Source: Lacibacter cauensis
GTDB taxonomy: Bacteria > Bacteroidota > Bacteroidia > Chitinophagales > Chitinophagaceae
Length of the DNA: 64,000 nucleotides
Assembly: GCF_007830055.1 (NCBI RefSeq)
Contig: NZ_VLLE01000006.1
Coordinates: forward strand, 434,001 to 498,000
Reading direction: 5' to 3'
Shown here piece by piece: positions 1 through 7,612 of this stretch (its first letter is position 1; every line of letters begins with the position of its first letter). Made by a program: the position numbers and the translations under genes. The notes beneath the pieces were generated by a model. That model was not told the origin of the DNA, ran no database searches, and saw nothing but the letters and a program-made list of their open reading frames with translations.

Positions 1-460
1 CCATATTCCGCTGTAAAATCGCTTCCAGTTTCAACTCCACTTCTTTTTCATTCACCATCAGATCCTTCAGCGTTAATTTATTGAGGAGATTATCGAGTGT
101 GTACTGAATCATTTTCCAAAGCGAACGTGTGCTGCAATCCACTGAGTTGGTACACAAACGTCCAAGCCCTGTGTGTGCATCACAAAACTGTTGATCGAAC
201 AAGGTTCCACCCAATGCTTTCAACACATCATTAATCACAATCTGTTCTGCAGGCTTGGCCAACACATACCCGCCTTTGTAACCGGGTGTACTGTTAATAA
301 ACCCTTCCATACGCAGGGTGCGGCAAATCTTTGCCACATGCGGTTCCGTCAGCTTCTCCGCTTCACTCAATTGCGGAATACTCAAACCTTCAACGGGATT
401 AGCCGATGCAATGCGGATGAGGATCCTGATTCCGTATTCTTCTGATGAAGTAATTTTCAT
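1..460 (-). CDS. Rrf2-family transcriptional regulator, IscR-like (3' end cut by window edge)
   Basis: Seen: 153 residues are visible and the frame is open to the window edge. The N-terminus is a winged helix-turn-helix typical of Rrf2 (start MKITSSEEYGIRIL; PGYKGGY wing near 59-65). Three cysteines follow at C93, C103 and C109, ahead of a TRSLW segment. Known: IscR-type members of Rrf2 bind a [2Fe-2S] cluster through three cysteines in this region and regulate Fe-S biogenesis. The first spacing here (nine residues) is longer than in E. coli IscR. Inference: it is the Fe-S sensor for this suf operon and acts on the two palindromes before sufB. Unusually it is the last gene of the operon, 17 bp after the bacilliredoxin stop. 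Family assignment is strong; ligand and targets are inferred. Confidence 0.85.
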   Translation of the reverse strand, partial: MKITSSEEYGIRILIRIASANPVEGLSIPQLSEAEKLTEPHVAKICRTLRMEGFINSTPGYKGGYVLAKPAEQIVINDVLKALGGTLFDQQFCDAHTGLGRLCTNSVDCSTRSLWKMIQYTLDNLLNKLTLKDLMVNEKEVELKLEAILQRNM

Positions 461-477
461 GCTTTACAATTAAGATG

Positions 478-1029
478 TTATTCCTGTGTTGCTAATGGAT
501 CTACCTGGTATAAATTTTTGAAATACGTTCTTAACTCTTCACGCTCTGCATCGGTTGTTTGCTTTGTGCAGTGTTCGTTGTAAGCAGCGATCAATGCATC
601 AGCAATGGTACCGGCATCGGTTGTTTCTATCTGGTGACGTTGCAGGTGCAACAATACGTTGCCATCTTTCAACAACAGTACATTGGGTGAAGAAGGTGTA
701 ACACCGTTGAGGTATTTCTCACGGAAATGCACAACCGCTTCTTTTTCCATACCTGCAAACAGTGTTGCTTTTATATCGGGCACCACGTGATTAAAAAAGC
801 TGAGCAATGCACCGGGACGGCTCACTCTTGCGCTGCAACCGCATACGCTGTTCAATACAACCAGGATCGTTTTGCCAGGATTACCTGCGAGAACTTTCTC
901 CACATCTTCCACCGTCATCATTTGCTCAAAGCCTGCATCAACTAACTCCTTGCGATAAGGAGCTGCAATTTGTTCGGGATAGCTGGGACCTTGGTTGCCC
1001 ATTAAACTATCTAATGAGATCATTGCCAT
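478..1029 (-). CDS. BrxA/BrxB (YphP/YqiW) family bacilliredoxin-like protein
   Basis: 183-residue cytoplasmic thioredoxin-fold protein. A CGC motif sits at residues 63-65, after a beta strand (ILVVLNSV), which is the signature of the YphP/YqiW family. Known: in Bacillus these proteins remove bacillithiol from oxidised protein thiols; Bacteroidota homologs often sit in suf clusters. Inference: thiol repair or redox support for Fe-S assembly. It follows sufT after a 129 bp gap that carries an inverted repeat, and precedes the rrf2 regulator by 17 bp, so it is probably cotranscribed. A second Met at residue 3 could also be the start. Confidence 0.85.
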   Translation of the reverse strand: MAMISLDSLMGNQGPSYPEQIAAPYRKELVDAGFEQMMTVEDVEKVLAGNPGKTILVVLNSVCGCSARVSRPGALLSFFNHVVPDIKATLFAGMEKEAVVHFREKYLNGVTPSSPNVLLLKDGNVLLHLQRHQIETTDAGTIADALIAAYNEHCTKQTTDAEREELRTYFKNLYQVDPLATQE

Positions 1030-1041
1030 ATTTTAAGTTTT

Positions 1042-1154
1042 GCTCACAGATTACACAGAAATACACGGATGTAATCTGTGGGTGATTGTTACTATTTTAA
1101 TTTGCCCATTGAATTAACAGAAGATATCAGTGTTCATCTGTGTAATCCGTGAGC
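1042..1154. repeat. Intergenic inverted-repeat element, CACAGA-type arms, no gene inside
   Basis: The arms at 1042-1065 and 1131-1154 are inverted copies of each other (20 of 24 positions match; both begin GCTCAC-GATTACACAGA when read inward). A second nested perfect 10 bp inverted pair lies at 1045-1054 and 1071-1080 (CACAGATTAC). Only about 65 bp separate the main arms and no ORF fits. The arm style (CAC-GA every 8-10 nt) resembles the arms around the GxxExxY gene at 3177-3614. It lies between sufT and the bacilliredoxin gene. Confidence 0.7.
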
Positions 1155-1158
1155 CACT

Positions 1159-1473
1159 CTACATAAATCCTAATTCCAAAGCTGCCACTTCACTCATCAT
1201 ACTCTTCTCCCACTTCGGCGTCCAGGTAATCATCACGTTTACATCGGTAACACCTTCCACTTCTCTGGTTTTCTGATCTACTTCCACAGGCAACGATTGG
1301 GCTGCAGGGCAACTGGGTGCTGTCAACGTCATCGTGATGTTGACATAACCTTTATCGTTGATGTCGATATTATAGATCAATCCAAGATCATAGATATTCA
1401 CCGGCAACTCGGGATCAAATACTGTTTGCAGTTTTTCGATGATCTTTTCTTTCAGTGCTTCTTTGTCCATCAC
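1159..1473 (-). CDS. sufT: SufT-like DUF59/MIP18 family Fe-S assembly protein
   Basis: 104-residue single-domain protein of the MIP18/DUF59 family. Seen: the conserved DPELPVNIYDLGLIY block at about 20-34 and the TAPSCPAAQ motif with the conserved cysteine at C55. Known: SufT and MIP18 proteins act as auxiliary factors in Fe-S cluster maturation or delivery. Context supports this: it lies 18 bp after sufE in the operon. The start MMDKEALKEK is the only sensible one. Annotation as metal-sulfur cluster biosynthetic factor is safe; the exact clients are unknown. Confidence 0.9.
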   Translation of the reverse strand: MMDKEALKEKIIEKLQTVFDPELPVNIYDLGLIYNIDINDKGYVNITMTLTAPSCPAAQSLPVEVDQKTREVEGVTDVNVMITWTPKWEKSMMSEVAALELGFM

Positions 1474-1491
1474 AAATCGTTTTACTTCTTC

Positions 1492-1932
1492 TTAATTCAT
1501 TCCTGCCTTTGCCTGGTAAACAGTAGCATCCAGTTTCATTTGTTTCACCATGCTCAGCAAGCCATTGCTTCTTGTTTGTGCCAGGTGTTGCTTCATACCG
1601 ATTTTATCAATAAAGTCGAGCTTTGCATTGATGATCTCCTGTGGTGCATGTCCGCTCAATACACGAATGAGCATACTCACCAATCCCTTTACAATCACTG
1701 CATCGCTTTCTGCACGGTAGTACACTTTTCCATCCTTCAACTCACTTACCATCCATACCGTACTCTGGCAACCTTTGATCTTGTTTTCGTCTTTCTTATG
1801 TTCGTCTTCCAGCGGCTTCAATTTCTTACCCATGTCGATGATGTATTCATATTTCTCATCCCATGAATCAAACAACGAAAACTCATCCACAATTTCTTCT
1901 TCTGTTTCTGCTATTGATTTTATTTCGCTCAT
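1492..1932 (-). CDS. sufE: Cysteine desulfuration protein SufE
   Basis: 146-residue SufE-family sulfur acceptor. It takes persulfide from SufS and hands it to the SufBCD scaffold. The acceptor Cys is C55 in KIKGCQSTVW, the expected SufE motif. An acidic N-terminal segment of about 15 residues precedes the conserved region. The gene overlaps the sufS stop by 4 nt (ATGA-type overlap), indicating translational coupling with its partner. sufT follows 18 bp downstream. Confidence 0.95.
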   Translation of the reverse strand: MSEIKSIAETEEEIVDEFSLFDSWDEKYEYIIDMGKKLKPLEDEHKKDENKIKGCQSTVWMVSELKDGKVYYRAESDAVIVKGLVSMLIRVLSGHAPQEIINAKLDFIDKIGMKQHLAQTRSNGLLSMVKQMKLDATVYQAKAGMN

Positions 1933-3170
1933 CGTAATAACTTAATTGCTTTATGTAAGCCTGCGATCATTACATCTACTTCTTCTTTGGTATTATACAT
2001 CGCAAAACTTGCTCTTGTAGTACCGGGAATACCAAAACGGTTCATCAACGGTTGTGTACAGTGATGCCCTGTACGCACAGCCACTCCCTGATTATCCAAC
2101 AGGATACCTAAGTCCTGCGGATGCACGCCTTCCACTACATAGGATGCTACACTTACTTTCTGTTTTGCAGTACCAATTAAACGAATGCCATCGATCGATT
2201 GCAATTGTTCTGTTGCATACTTCAACAAAGCATCTTCATGTTGACGAATAGTTGCTTTACCAATGCCGCTTACAAAATCAAGTGCAGCTTTCAATGCAAC
2301 AGTATCAGCGATATTGGGAGTACCTGCTTCAAACTTATATGGCAGATCGTTCCAGGTTGTTTTTTCAAACGACACATCTTTGATCATTTCACCACCACCC
2401 ATAAACGGAGGCATAGCTTCGAGCAATGCACGCTTACCGTACAATACACCAATCCCTGTTGGGCCATATACTTTGTGCGAACTGATCGCAAAGAAATCAC
2501 AATCCAGTTCCTGCACATCAATATCCAGATGCACGGTTGATTGTGCACCATCGATCATCACTACTGCACCAACTTTATGCGCTGCATCAATGATTTCTTT
2601 AACAGGATTGATGGTACCTAATGAATTAGATGCATGAACAACAGAAACCAACTTCACTTTTTCAGTTAAGAGCTGATGAAACTCTTCCATAATCAATTCT
2701 CCGCTGTCATTAACCGGAATCACTTTCAATTTTGCACCGGTCATTTCTCCAATCAATTGCCAGGGAACAATATTGCTGTGATGTTCCATGCCACTGATGA
2801 TGATCTCATCTCCTGCTTTCAGATTGGTGCGTGCCCACGTGTAAGCAACTAAGTTGATGCTTTCAGTTACGCCCCTTGTGAAAATAATTTCCTCACGCTC
2901 TTTCGCATGGATGAATTGCTGCACCGTATCTCTCGTTGCTTCGTAAGCAGCTGTTGCTTCTTCGGCCAGTGAGTGAATACCACGGTGAATATTGGCATTG
3001 TAGTTTTTGTAATAATCTGCCAGTGCATCAATCACCACTTGTGGCTTTTGTGTTGTCGCAGCATTATCAAAATATACTAATGGCTTTCCTTTCACCACAC
3101 GGTTCAACACCGGGAAGTGTTGGCGAATAGCCTGTACATCAAAAGCGGTATGTTCTAAAGTTTGTATCAT
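1929..3170 (-). CDS. sufS: Cysteine desulfurase SufS
   Basis: Class II PLP-dependent cysteine desulfurase, 413 residues from the chosen start. Seen: PLP Schiff-base lysine K233 in AISSHKVYGPTG, active-site cysteine C371 in RTGHHCTQP, and the substrate/PLP region ISGMEHHSN near 126-133. It supplies sulfur for SufBCD via SufE. The frame could extend 13 residues upstream to 3209, but those codons lie in the inverted-repeat arm and the end of the GxxExxY gene. MIQTLEHTAF at 3170 fits the family start. The repeat arm begins 6 bp upstream, so the mobile-looking element now supplies the sufS leader. Confidence 0.95.
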   Translation of the reverse strand: MIQTLEHTAFDVQAIRQHFPVLNRVVKGKPLVYFDNAATTQKPQVVIDALADYYKNYNANIHRGIHSLAEEATAAYEATRDTVQQFIHAKEREEIIFTRGVTESINLVAYTWARTNLKAGDEIIISGMEHHSNIVPWQLIGEMTGAKLKVIPVNDSGELIMEEFHQLLTEKVKLVSVVHASNSLGTINPVKEIIDAAHKVGAVVMIDGAQSTVHLDIDVQELDCDFFAISSHKVYGPTGIGVLYGKRALLEAMPPFMGGGEMIKDVSFEKTTWNDLPYKFEAGTPNIADTVALKAALDFVSGIGKATIRQHEDALLKYATEQLQSIDGIRLIGTAKQKVSVASYVVEGVHPQDLGILLDNQGVAVRTGHHCTQPLMNRFGIPGTTRASFAMYNTKEEVDVMIAGLHKAIKLLR

Positions 3171-3176
3171 TTTTTC

Positions 3177-3614
3177 ACCACAGAGACACAGAGACGCAGA
3201 GTTTACCAAACCATACGCTTTATCCCATCTTTTAAAAGTTTCACATTAAAATTTATTAGTAAACCCAAATGCATTTCCGACAATTTCAAATAGGTTAATA
3301 ATTGGGCTTCGTGAATCGGAAGCAAAGTATCAACTGCTTTTAGCTCAACAACTACTTCCTCTTCAACTAATAAATCAATTTTAAAATCAAGCCCGATATT
3401 TTCACCTTTATAATAAACAGGCAATGCAACCTGCCTTCTAACTGTCAATCCTTCAGTAATAAGCTCTTTCATTAAACAAACCTCATAAACACTTTCAAGC
3501 AAACCAGGCCCTAATTCTCTATGAACACGAATTGAGCAATCTACAATTGCTCCGGAAATACTATTCAAACTATATTCGTTTGTATTCATCTCCGTGTCCC
3601 TGTGCCTCTGTGGT
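3177..3614. mobile_element. Inverted-repeat-bounded single-gene element carrying a GxxExxY gene
   Basis: Seen: left arm 3177-3201 and right arm 3590-3614 are 25 nt inverted copies (21/25 identical, all four differences transitions). Both begin ACCACAGAG when read inward. They enclose only the 129-codon GxxExxY ORF: its ATG touches the right arm and its stop lies one base from the left arm. The unit interrupts the suf operon between sufD (stop 3622) and sufS (ATG 3170), in the same orientation as the operon. I see no target-site duplication and no transposase. Inference: a mobilisable or repeat-derived cassette. The inverted-repeat geometry is certain; mobility is not. Confidence 0.65.
3203..3589 (-). 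CDS. GxxExxY family protein, PD-(D/E)XK nuclease-like
   Basis: 128-residue protein with the diagnostic GxxExxY motif at G29-Y35 (GLLESVY). A PD-(D/E)XK-like core follows: D72 in the FKIDLLV strand and E82-x-K84 in VVVELKAVD, then a helix and the LGLLINFNV strand. The family is common in bacteria, but I know of no established function. The fold suggests nucleic-acid cleavage or a relic of it. There is no signal peptide and no membrane segment. Its start codon abuts one repeat arm and its stop nearly touches the other, so any translation signal must lie in the repeat. It has no evident link to Fe-S assembly despite lying inside the suf operon. Confidence 0.9.
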   Translation of the reverse strand: MNTNEYSLNSISGAIVDCSIRVHRELGPGLLESVYEVCLMKELITEGLTVRRQVALPVYYKGENIGLDFKIDLLVEEEVVVELKAVDTLLPIHEAQLLTYLKLSEMHLGLLINFNVKLLKDGIKRMVW

Positions 3615-3621
3615 TAGTTAT

Positions 3622-4929
3622 TCAAATTTCAAAATCCAAACGCTCAGAAATGATCTGATCAACATACTGACGAATCGGTTCCAGTTCGATCTTGTCCAAA
3701 ATCTCCACTGCAAATGCATGTAACAACAATGCCTTCGCTGCTTTTTCACCAATACCTCTGGCTTGTAAATAGAACAACGCTTCATCATCCAAGCGACCAA
3801 TGGTACAACCATGTGAACATTTCACATCATCAGCAAAAATCTCCAACTGTGGTTTGGTGTTCACAGTTGCCGTATCGCTTAACAACACGTTCTTGTTGCT
3901 TTGGTATGCATTAGTTTTTTGTGCATCCTGGCGAACAAAGATCTTGCCGTTGAAAACACCTGTTGCATTTTCATCGATGATGCCTTTATACAATTCGTTG
4001 CTTAAGCTGTGTGGTTGTTGATTATCTACAATCGTGTGATTGTCGACATGTGTATTTCCTTTCACACAATACAACCCATACATATTGCTTTCGCAACCGG
4101 GCGCTTCTAAAATAAAGTTGAGGTTGTTGCGAATAACACCACCGTTGAGTGTAATGGTAACAGAGTTCACTTTACTTACGCCCAACTGACGCACATGCGT
4201 TGTTTTTACACAACTGCTGTGACTGTCTTCGTTCTGTATTTTGTAAATTGAAACCTGCGCATTTTCTTCCACCACAATTTCACTCACTTTGTTAATGAAT
4301 GAATCGCTGGTGCCGATGGTTACTTCTTCTTCCACCAGTTGCACTTCGGCACTGGCTGCTACATAAATTAAGGTGCGTGGCTGCGACAATACATTGACTG
4401 TTCTTGCATCGTTGATGTAGTAACAGTACAAGGGATGTTCAACTGATTTATTTTTCTTTACGGCAATGAACAAGCCCTGGTAGGCAAACGTGTTGTTTAA
4501 TGCATTGATGCCATCGGTATGGTAATTGGCGCTGTGACCAAGGTTCGCATCAACAATCGCTTTGTATTCGCCTTTCACCGCTTCACTTAACGGAAGAATC
4601 ACCAGTTCATCAGCCGATGAACGGATGTTTGAAAGCTCTGCATGATAAATACCATTAACAAACACCAGCTCATTCGCAGCTTCATGGCCGGGCAAACGAA
4701 ACGCATCCACATCTTTTGCAGTAACAGCTGTTGCATCAACTGCATACGAAAAATCTTTGTTGAGTACAGCGCTGATGCGTGTGTACTTCCACTCTTCGTG
4801 ATTCACAGTTGGAATGCCCTGCTCATTGAACAGTTCCAATCCTTTTTGGCTTAATGCTTTTAAAGAACCGTTTCCACTGAATGATTCTTTGTTGAGCTTA
4901 TCCTGTATTAATTCTTTTAATTCTGACAT
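3622..4929 (-). CDS. sufD: Fe-S cluster assembly protein SufD
   Basis: 435-residue SufD of the SufBCD scaffold. Seen: an N-terminal helical region, the right-handed beta-helix core with repeated short strands (about 130-340), and the conserved C-terminal SufBD block including VKCSHGCTIGRLDDEALFYLQ at roughly 365-385 and the RGIGEKAAKALL helix. Known: it forms SufBC2D with SufB and the ATPase SufC and is needed for iron entry. The upstream gap of 174 bp to sufC and the downstream GxxExxY cassette break the usual tight sufCDS spacing. Confidence 0.95.
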   Translation of the reverse strand: MSELKELIQDKLNKESFSGNGSLKALSQKGLELFNEQGIPTVNHEEWKYTRISAVLNKDFSYAVDATAVTAKDVDAFRLPGHEAANELVFVNGIYHAELSNIRSSADELVILPLSEAVKGEYKAIVDANLGHSANYHTDGINALNNTFAYQGLFIAVKKNKSVEHPLYCYYINDARTVNVLSQPRTLIYVAASAEVQLVEEEVTIGTSDSFINKVSEIVVEENAQVSIYKIQNEDSHSSCVKTTHVRQLGVSKVNSVTITLNGGVIRNNLNFILEAPGCESNMYGLYCVKGNTHVDNHTIVDNQQPHSLSNELYKGIIDENATGVFNGKIFVRQDAQKTNAYQSNKNVLLSDTATVNTKPQLEIFADDVKCSHGCTIGRLDDEALFYLQARGIGEKAAKALLLHAFAVEILDKIELEPIRQYVDQIISERLDFEI

Positions 4930-5103
4930 CTTGGCCTCACCCTCGTTCCCTCTCCTTCCTTCGACTTCGCTCAGGATGGCGGGAGTTCGGGCTTTGTTTT
5001 ATAAGTTATCAATTGTACTAACTCTTCTTCTTTTGTTCTTAGTTCAACAAACACTTCAATATTAATCAGAGTGTTATTAAACTCCCCTTTAGGGGTTGGG
5101 GGG
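4930..5103. repeat. Repeat-bearing gap between sufC and sufD
   Basis: No gene is visible. The sufD-proximal part (about 4934-4995) is a C/T-rich tract containing CTTCGACTTCGCTCAGGATG, a phrase I recognise as a frequent intergenic motif in Bacteroidota genomes. The sufC-proximal end holds a small hairpin, CCCC-TTTA-GGGG at 5084-5095, followed by a G-run that reaches the sufC stop codon. An equivalent CCCCC-TTCA-GGGGG hairpin lies just behind sufB, so the two stop codons carry the same decoration. Confidence 0.6.
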
Positions 5104-5868
5104 TTACGCTTCTACTTCTTCTCCCAGTTCTTCTTTAATAAAATCATATCCTTTTTCTTCCAGCTCCAGCGCCAATTCTTTACCACCACTTTTAACAATA
5201 CGTCCTTTGTATAATACATGTACGTAATCCGGAACGATATAATCAAGCAAACGCTGGTAGTGCGTAATCACCAATGTCGCATTGTCTTTCGATTTCAGTT
5301 TGTTTACACCTTCTGCAACAATTCGCAGGGCATCAATATCCAAACCACTATCTGTTTCATCCAGGATGGCAAACTTTGGCTCCAGCATTGCCATCTGGAA
5401 AATTTCATTACGCTTCTTTTCACCACCACTAAAACCTTCGTTGAGTGAACGGCTTAATAAAGACTGATCAATTTCAACCAGCTTCATCTTTTCTTTCATC
5501 TTCTTCAGAAACTGCACCGCATCCATTGGTTCTTCACCACGATACTTGCGCACTTCATTCACTGCAGTTTTAATAAAGTTGGTGGTGCTTACACCGGGAA
5601 TTTCAATGGGGTATTGAAACGCAAGGAACACACCTTCACGTGCACGGTCTTCGGGAGAAAGTTCCAACAGATCTTTTCCGTTGAACTCTACACTGCCGCC
5701 TGTTACTTCATAATCAGAACGACCGGCCAGTACAGAAGCCAAGGTTGACTTACCGCTTCCGTTTGGTCCCATGATGGCATGCACTTCGCCTGCTTTAATT
5801 TCAAGGTTGATACCTTTTAAGATTTCCTTCTCTTCAATCCTTGCCTGTAAATTTTTGATACTTAACAT
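5104..5868 (-). CDS. sufC: Fe-S cluster assembly ATPase SufC
   Basis: 254-residue ABC-type ATPase without membrane domain. Seen: Walker A GPNGSGKST at about 34-42, Q-loop in AFQYPIEIPG, signature FSGGEKKRNEI, Walker B/D-loop in FAILDETDSGLDID, and the H-loop in LVITHYQRLL. The FSGGEKKRNE signature is specific to SufC. It powers conformational change of the SufBCD scaffold in the cytoplasm. It is flanked on both sides by repeat-filled gaps (206 bp to sufB, 174 bp to sufD). Confidence 0.97.
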   Translation of the reverse strand: MLSIKNLQARIEEKEILKGINLEIKAGEVHAIMGPNGSGKSTLASVLAGRSDYEVTGGSVEFNGKDLLELSPEDRAREGVFLAFQYPIEIPGVSTTNFIKTAVNEVRKYRGEEPMDAVQFLKKMKEKMKLVEIDQSLLSRSLNEGFSGGEKKRNEIFQMAMLEPKFAILDETDSGLDIDALRIVAEGVNKLKSKDNATLVITHYQRLLDYIVPDYVHVLYKGRIVKSGGKELALELEEKGYDFIKEELGEEVEA

Positions 5869-6074
5869 GATTTCTATTTTTTGCCACGAATTACACGAAT
5901 GAACACGAACTCGCTTTTATTTAGTTGAATAATGATTCTTACGTTGAAGTGTGCGACGCAACAGAAGTTTCATTTCTATTCTATCGCTGATCAACAAAAA
6001 AAGAACTTTTAAATTTTAACCTGTAACATTCACTTTGAGTGTTAACAGTTCCCCCTTCAGGGGGCGGAGGGGGT
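5869..6074. repeat. Repeat-bearing gap between sufB and sufC
   Basis: No gene is seen. A CAC-GA phased arm occupies 5883-5909 (CACGAATTACACGAATG and so on), related in style to the arms at 1042 and 3177, but no inverted partner is visible. The 18-mer aagtgtgcgacgcaacag at 5947-5964 recurs exactly, on the other strand, at 45109-45126 between rpsD and rpoA. A CCCCC-TTCA-GGGGG hairpin (6051-6064) precedes a G-rich run that ends at the sufB stop. Confidence 0.65.
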
Positions 6075-7520
6075 TTAACCAACACTTCCTTCTAATGAAA
6101 TGGCCAACAGTTTCTGTGCTTCCACAGCAAACTCCATCGGCAACTGGTTCATTACTTCTTTAGCAAAACCATTAATGATCAATGCAACGGCAGTTTCAGT
6201 ATCTAAACCACGTTGGTTGCAATAGAAGATCTGGTCTTCACCAATTTTTGAAGTAGTGGCCTCATGCTCTACCTGTGCAGTACTGTTCTTTACTTCAATG
6301 TATGGAAATGTATGTGCACCGCATTTATCACCGAGCAACAAACTATCACATTGAGAGAAGTTTCTTGCATTCACCGCATTCTTCCCCACCTGCACCAACC
6401 CACGATAAGAGTTTTGACTGAAGCCCGCAGAAATACCTTTCGATACAATGCGGCTTCTGGTGTTCTTACCAATGTGCATCATCTTGGTGCCGGTATCTGC
6501 CTGCTGATGATTGTTGGTAACAGCAACCGAATAAAATTCACCCTGACTGTTATCGCCTTTTAATATGACGGAAGGGTATTTCCATGTAACTGCAGAACCG
6601 GTTTCAACCTGCGTCCAGCTGATCTTTGAATTTACACCGGCGCAAATACCACGCTTAGTAACAAAGTTGTAAATACCACCCTTGCCATCTTTATCGCCGG
6701 GGTACCAGTTTTGTACGGTACTATATTTTACTTCTGCATTATCGAGTGCTACAATTTCTACCACTGCAGCGTGCAATTGATTTTCATCACGCATCGGCGC
6801 TGTACAACCCTCGAGGTAACTTACATAGCTGCCTTCTTCGGCAACAATCAATGTACGTTCAAACTGTCCGGTATTTTCAGCATTGATACGGAAGTACGTG
6901 CTTAACTCCATCGGGCTTTTTACACCTTTTGGAATGTAGCAGAAACTACCATCGCTGAACACCGCACTGTTTAAGGCAGAGAAATAATTATCGGTCATCG
7001 GCACAACCGAACCCAACCATTTTTTGATGAGTTCCGGATGTTCCTGCACGGCTTCGCTCATGCTGCAGAAAATAATGCCCAGCTCGGCGAGTTGCTTTTT
7101 AAAAGTGGTAGCAATTGAAACAGAATCAATCACCGCATCAACCGCCACATTGCTCAAACGCTTTTGCTCGTCCAATGAAATACCCAGCTTTTCGAACGTA
7201 GCTCTTAATTCAGGGTCTACTTCATCGAGGCTGTTGAGGGTTTTCTTTTGCTTGGGAGCGCTGTAATATTTAATGGCGTTGTAATCTACCTTGGGGTACT
7301 TCACATTGGCCCATTCCGGCTCGGTCATTTTCAACCAATGACGGTAGGCTTTGAGTCGCCATTCGAGCATCCACTCGGGTTCGTTCTTTTTGGCGCTGAT
7401 GAAACGCACAATGTCTTCACTAAGTCCGGGAGGCGCCTCGTCGGCTTCAATGTCGGTTACCCAACCATATTTGTACTCACTCAGGGCCGTTTGCTCCAGT
7501 GTATTGAGCATCTCACTCAT
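6075..7520 (-). CDS. sufB: Fe-S cluster assembly scaffold protein SufB
   Basis: 481-residue SufB, first gene of the suf operon. Seen: the conserved N-terminal region ([21 protein letters not shown]), the beta-helix core, and the C-terminal SufBD block with [19 protein letters not shown] and the CNQRGLD segment containing the conserved late cysteine. It is the main scaffold on which the nascent cluster is built, together with SufC and SufD. The length is normal. Its ATG lies 47 bp from the first of two operator-like palindromes, so this is the regulated promoter end of the operon. Confidence 0.97.
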   Translation of the reverse strand: MSEMLNTLEQTALSEYKYGWVTDIEADEAPPGLSEDIVRFISAKKNEPEWMLEWRLKAYRHWLKMTEPEWANVKYPKVDYNAIKYYSAPKQKKTLNSLDEVDPELRATFEKLGISLDEQKRLSNVAVDAVIDSVSIATTFKKQLAELGIIFCSMSEAVQEHPELIKKWLGSVVPMTDNYFSALNSAVFSDGSFCYIPKGVKSPMELSTYFRINAENTGQFERTLIVAEEGSYVSYLEGCTAPMRDENQLHAAVVEIVALDNAEVKYSTVQNWYPGDKDGKGGIYNFVTKRGICAGVNSKISWTQVETGSAVTWKYPSVILKGDNSQGEFYSVAVTNNHQQADTGTKMMHIGKNTRSRIVSKGISAGFSQNSYRGLVQVGKNAVNARNFSQCDSLLLGDKCGAHTFPYIEVKNSTAQVEHEATTSKIGEDQIFYCNQRGLDTETAVALIINGFAKEVMNQLPMEFAVEAQKLLAISLEGSVG

Positions 7521-7566
7521 GATTCGATTTGTTTAATCTGTTATCCTAAAATCTTGAACAATTACT

Positions 7567-7612
7567 ATCTGTACACAAAAGTACAGATTAATCTATACAA
7601 AAAAGTATAGAT
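7567..7612 (-). promoter_or_regulatory. suf promoter with two tandem operator palindromes
   Basis: Seen: two perfect inverted repeats with identical geometry (8 bp arm, 6 bp A-rich spacer, 8 bp arm). Site 1 is at 7567-7588 (ATCTGTAC / GTACAGAT) and site 2 at 7591-7612 (ATCTATAC / GTATAGAT). Their centres are 24 bp apart. Reading toward sufB, site 1 contains TACTTTTG (7583-7576), a perfect Bacteroidota -7 box, so a bound repressor would cover the promoter; site 2 covers the -33 region. Inference: operators of the Rrf2-type regulator at the operon end. Confidence 0.75.

Noticed and set aside
3171-3209. Upstream extension of sufS by 13 codons
   Set aside because: Encoded by the inverted-repeat arm and the end of the GxxExxY gene; the family start fits 3170.
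3203-3589. GxxExxY protein as a toxin or antitoxin
   Set aside because: No partner gene, no toxin motif; single gene within repeats does not fit a two-gene module.
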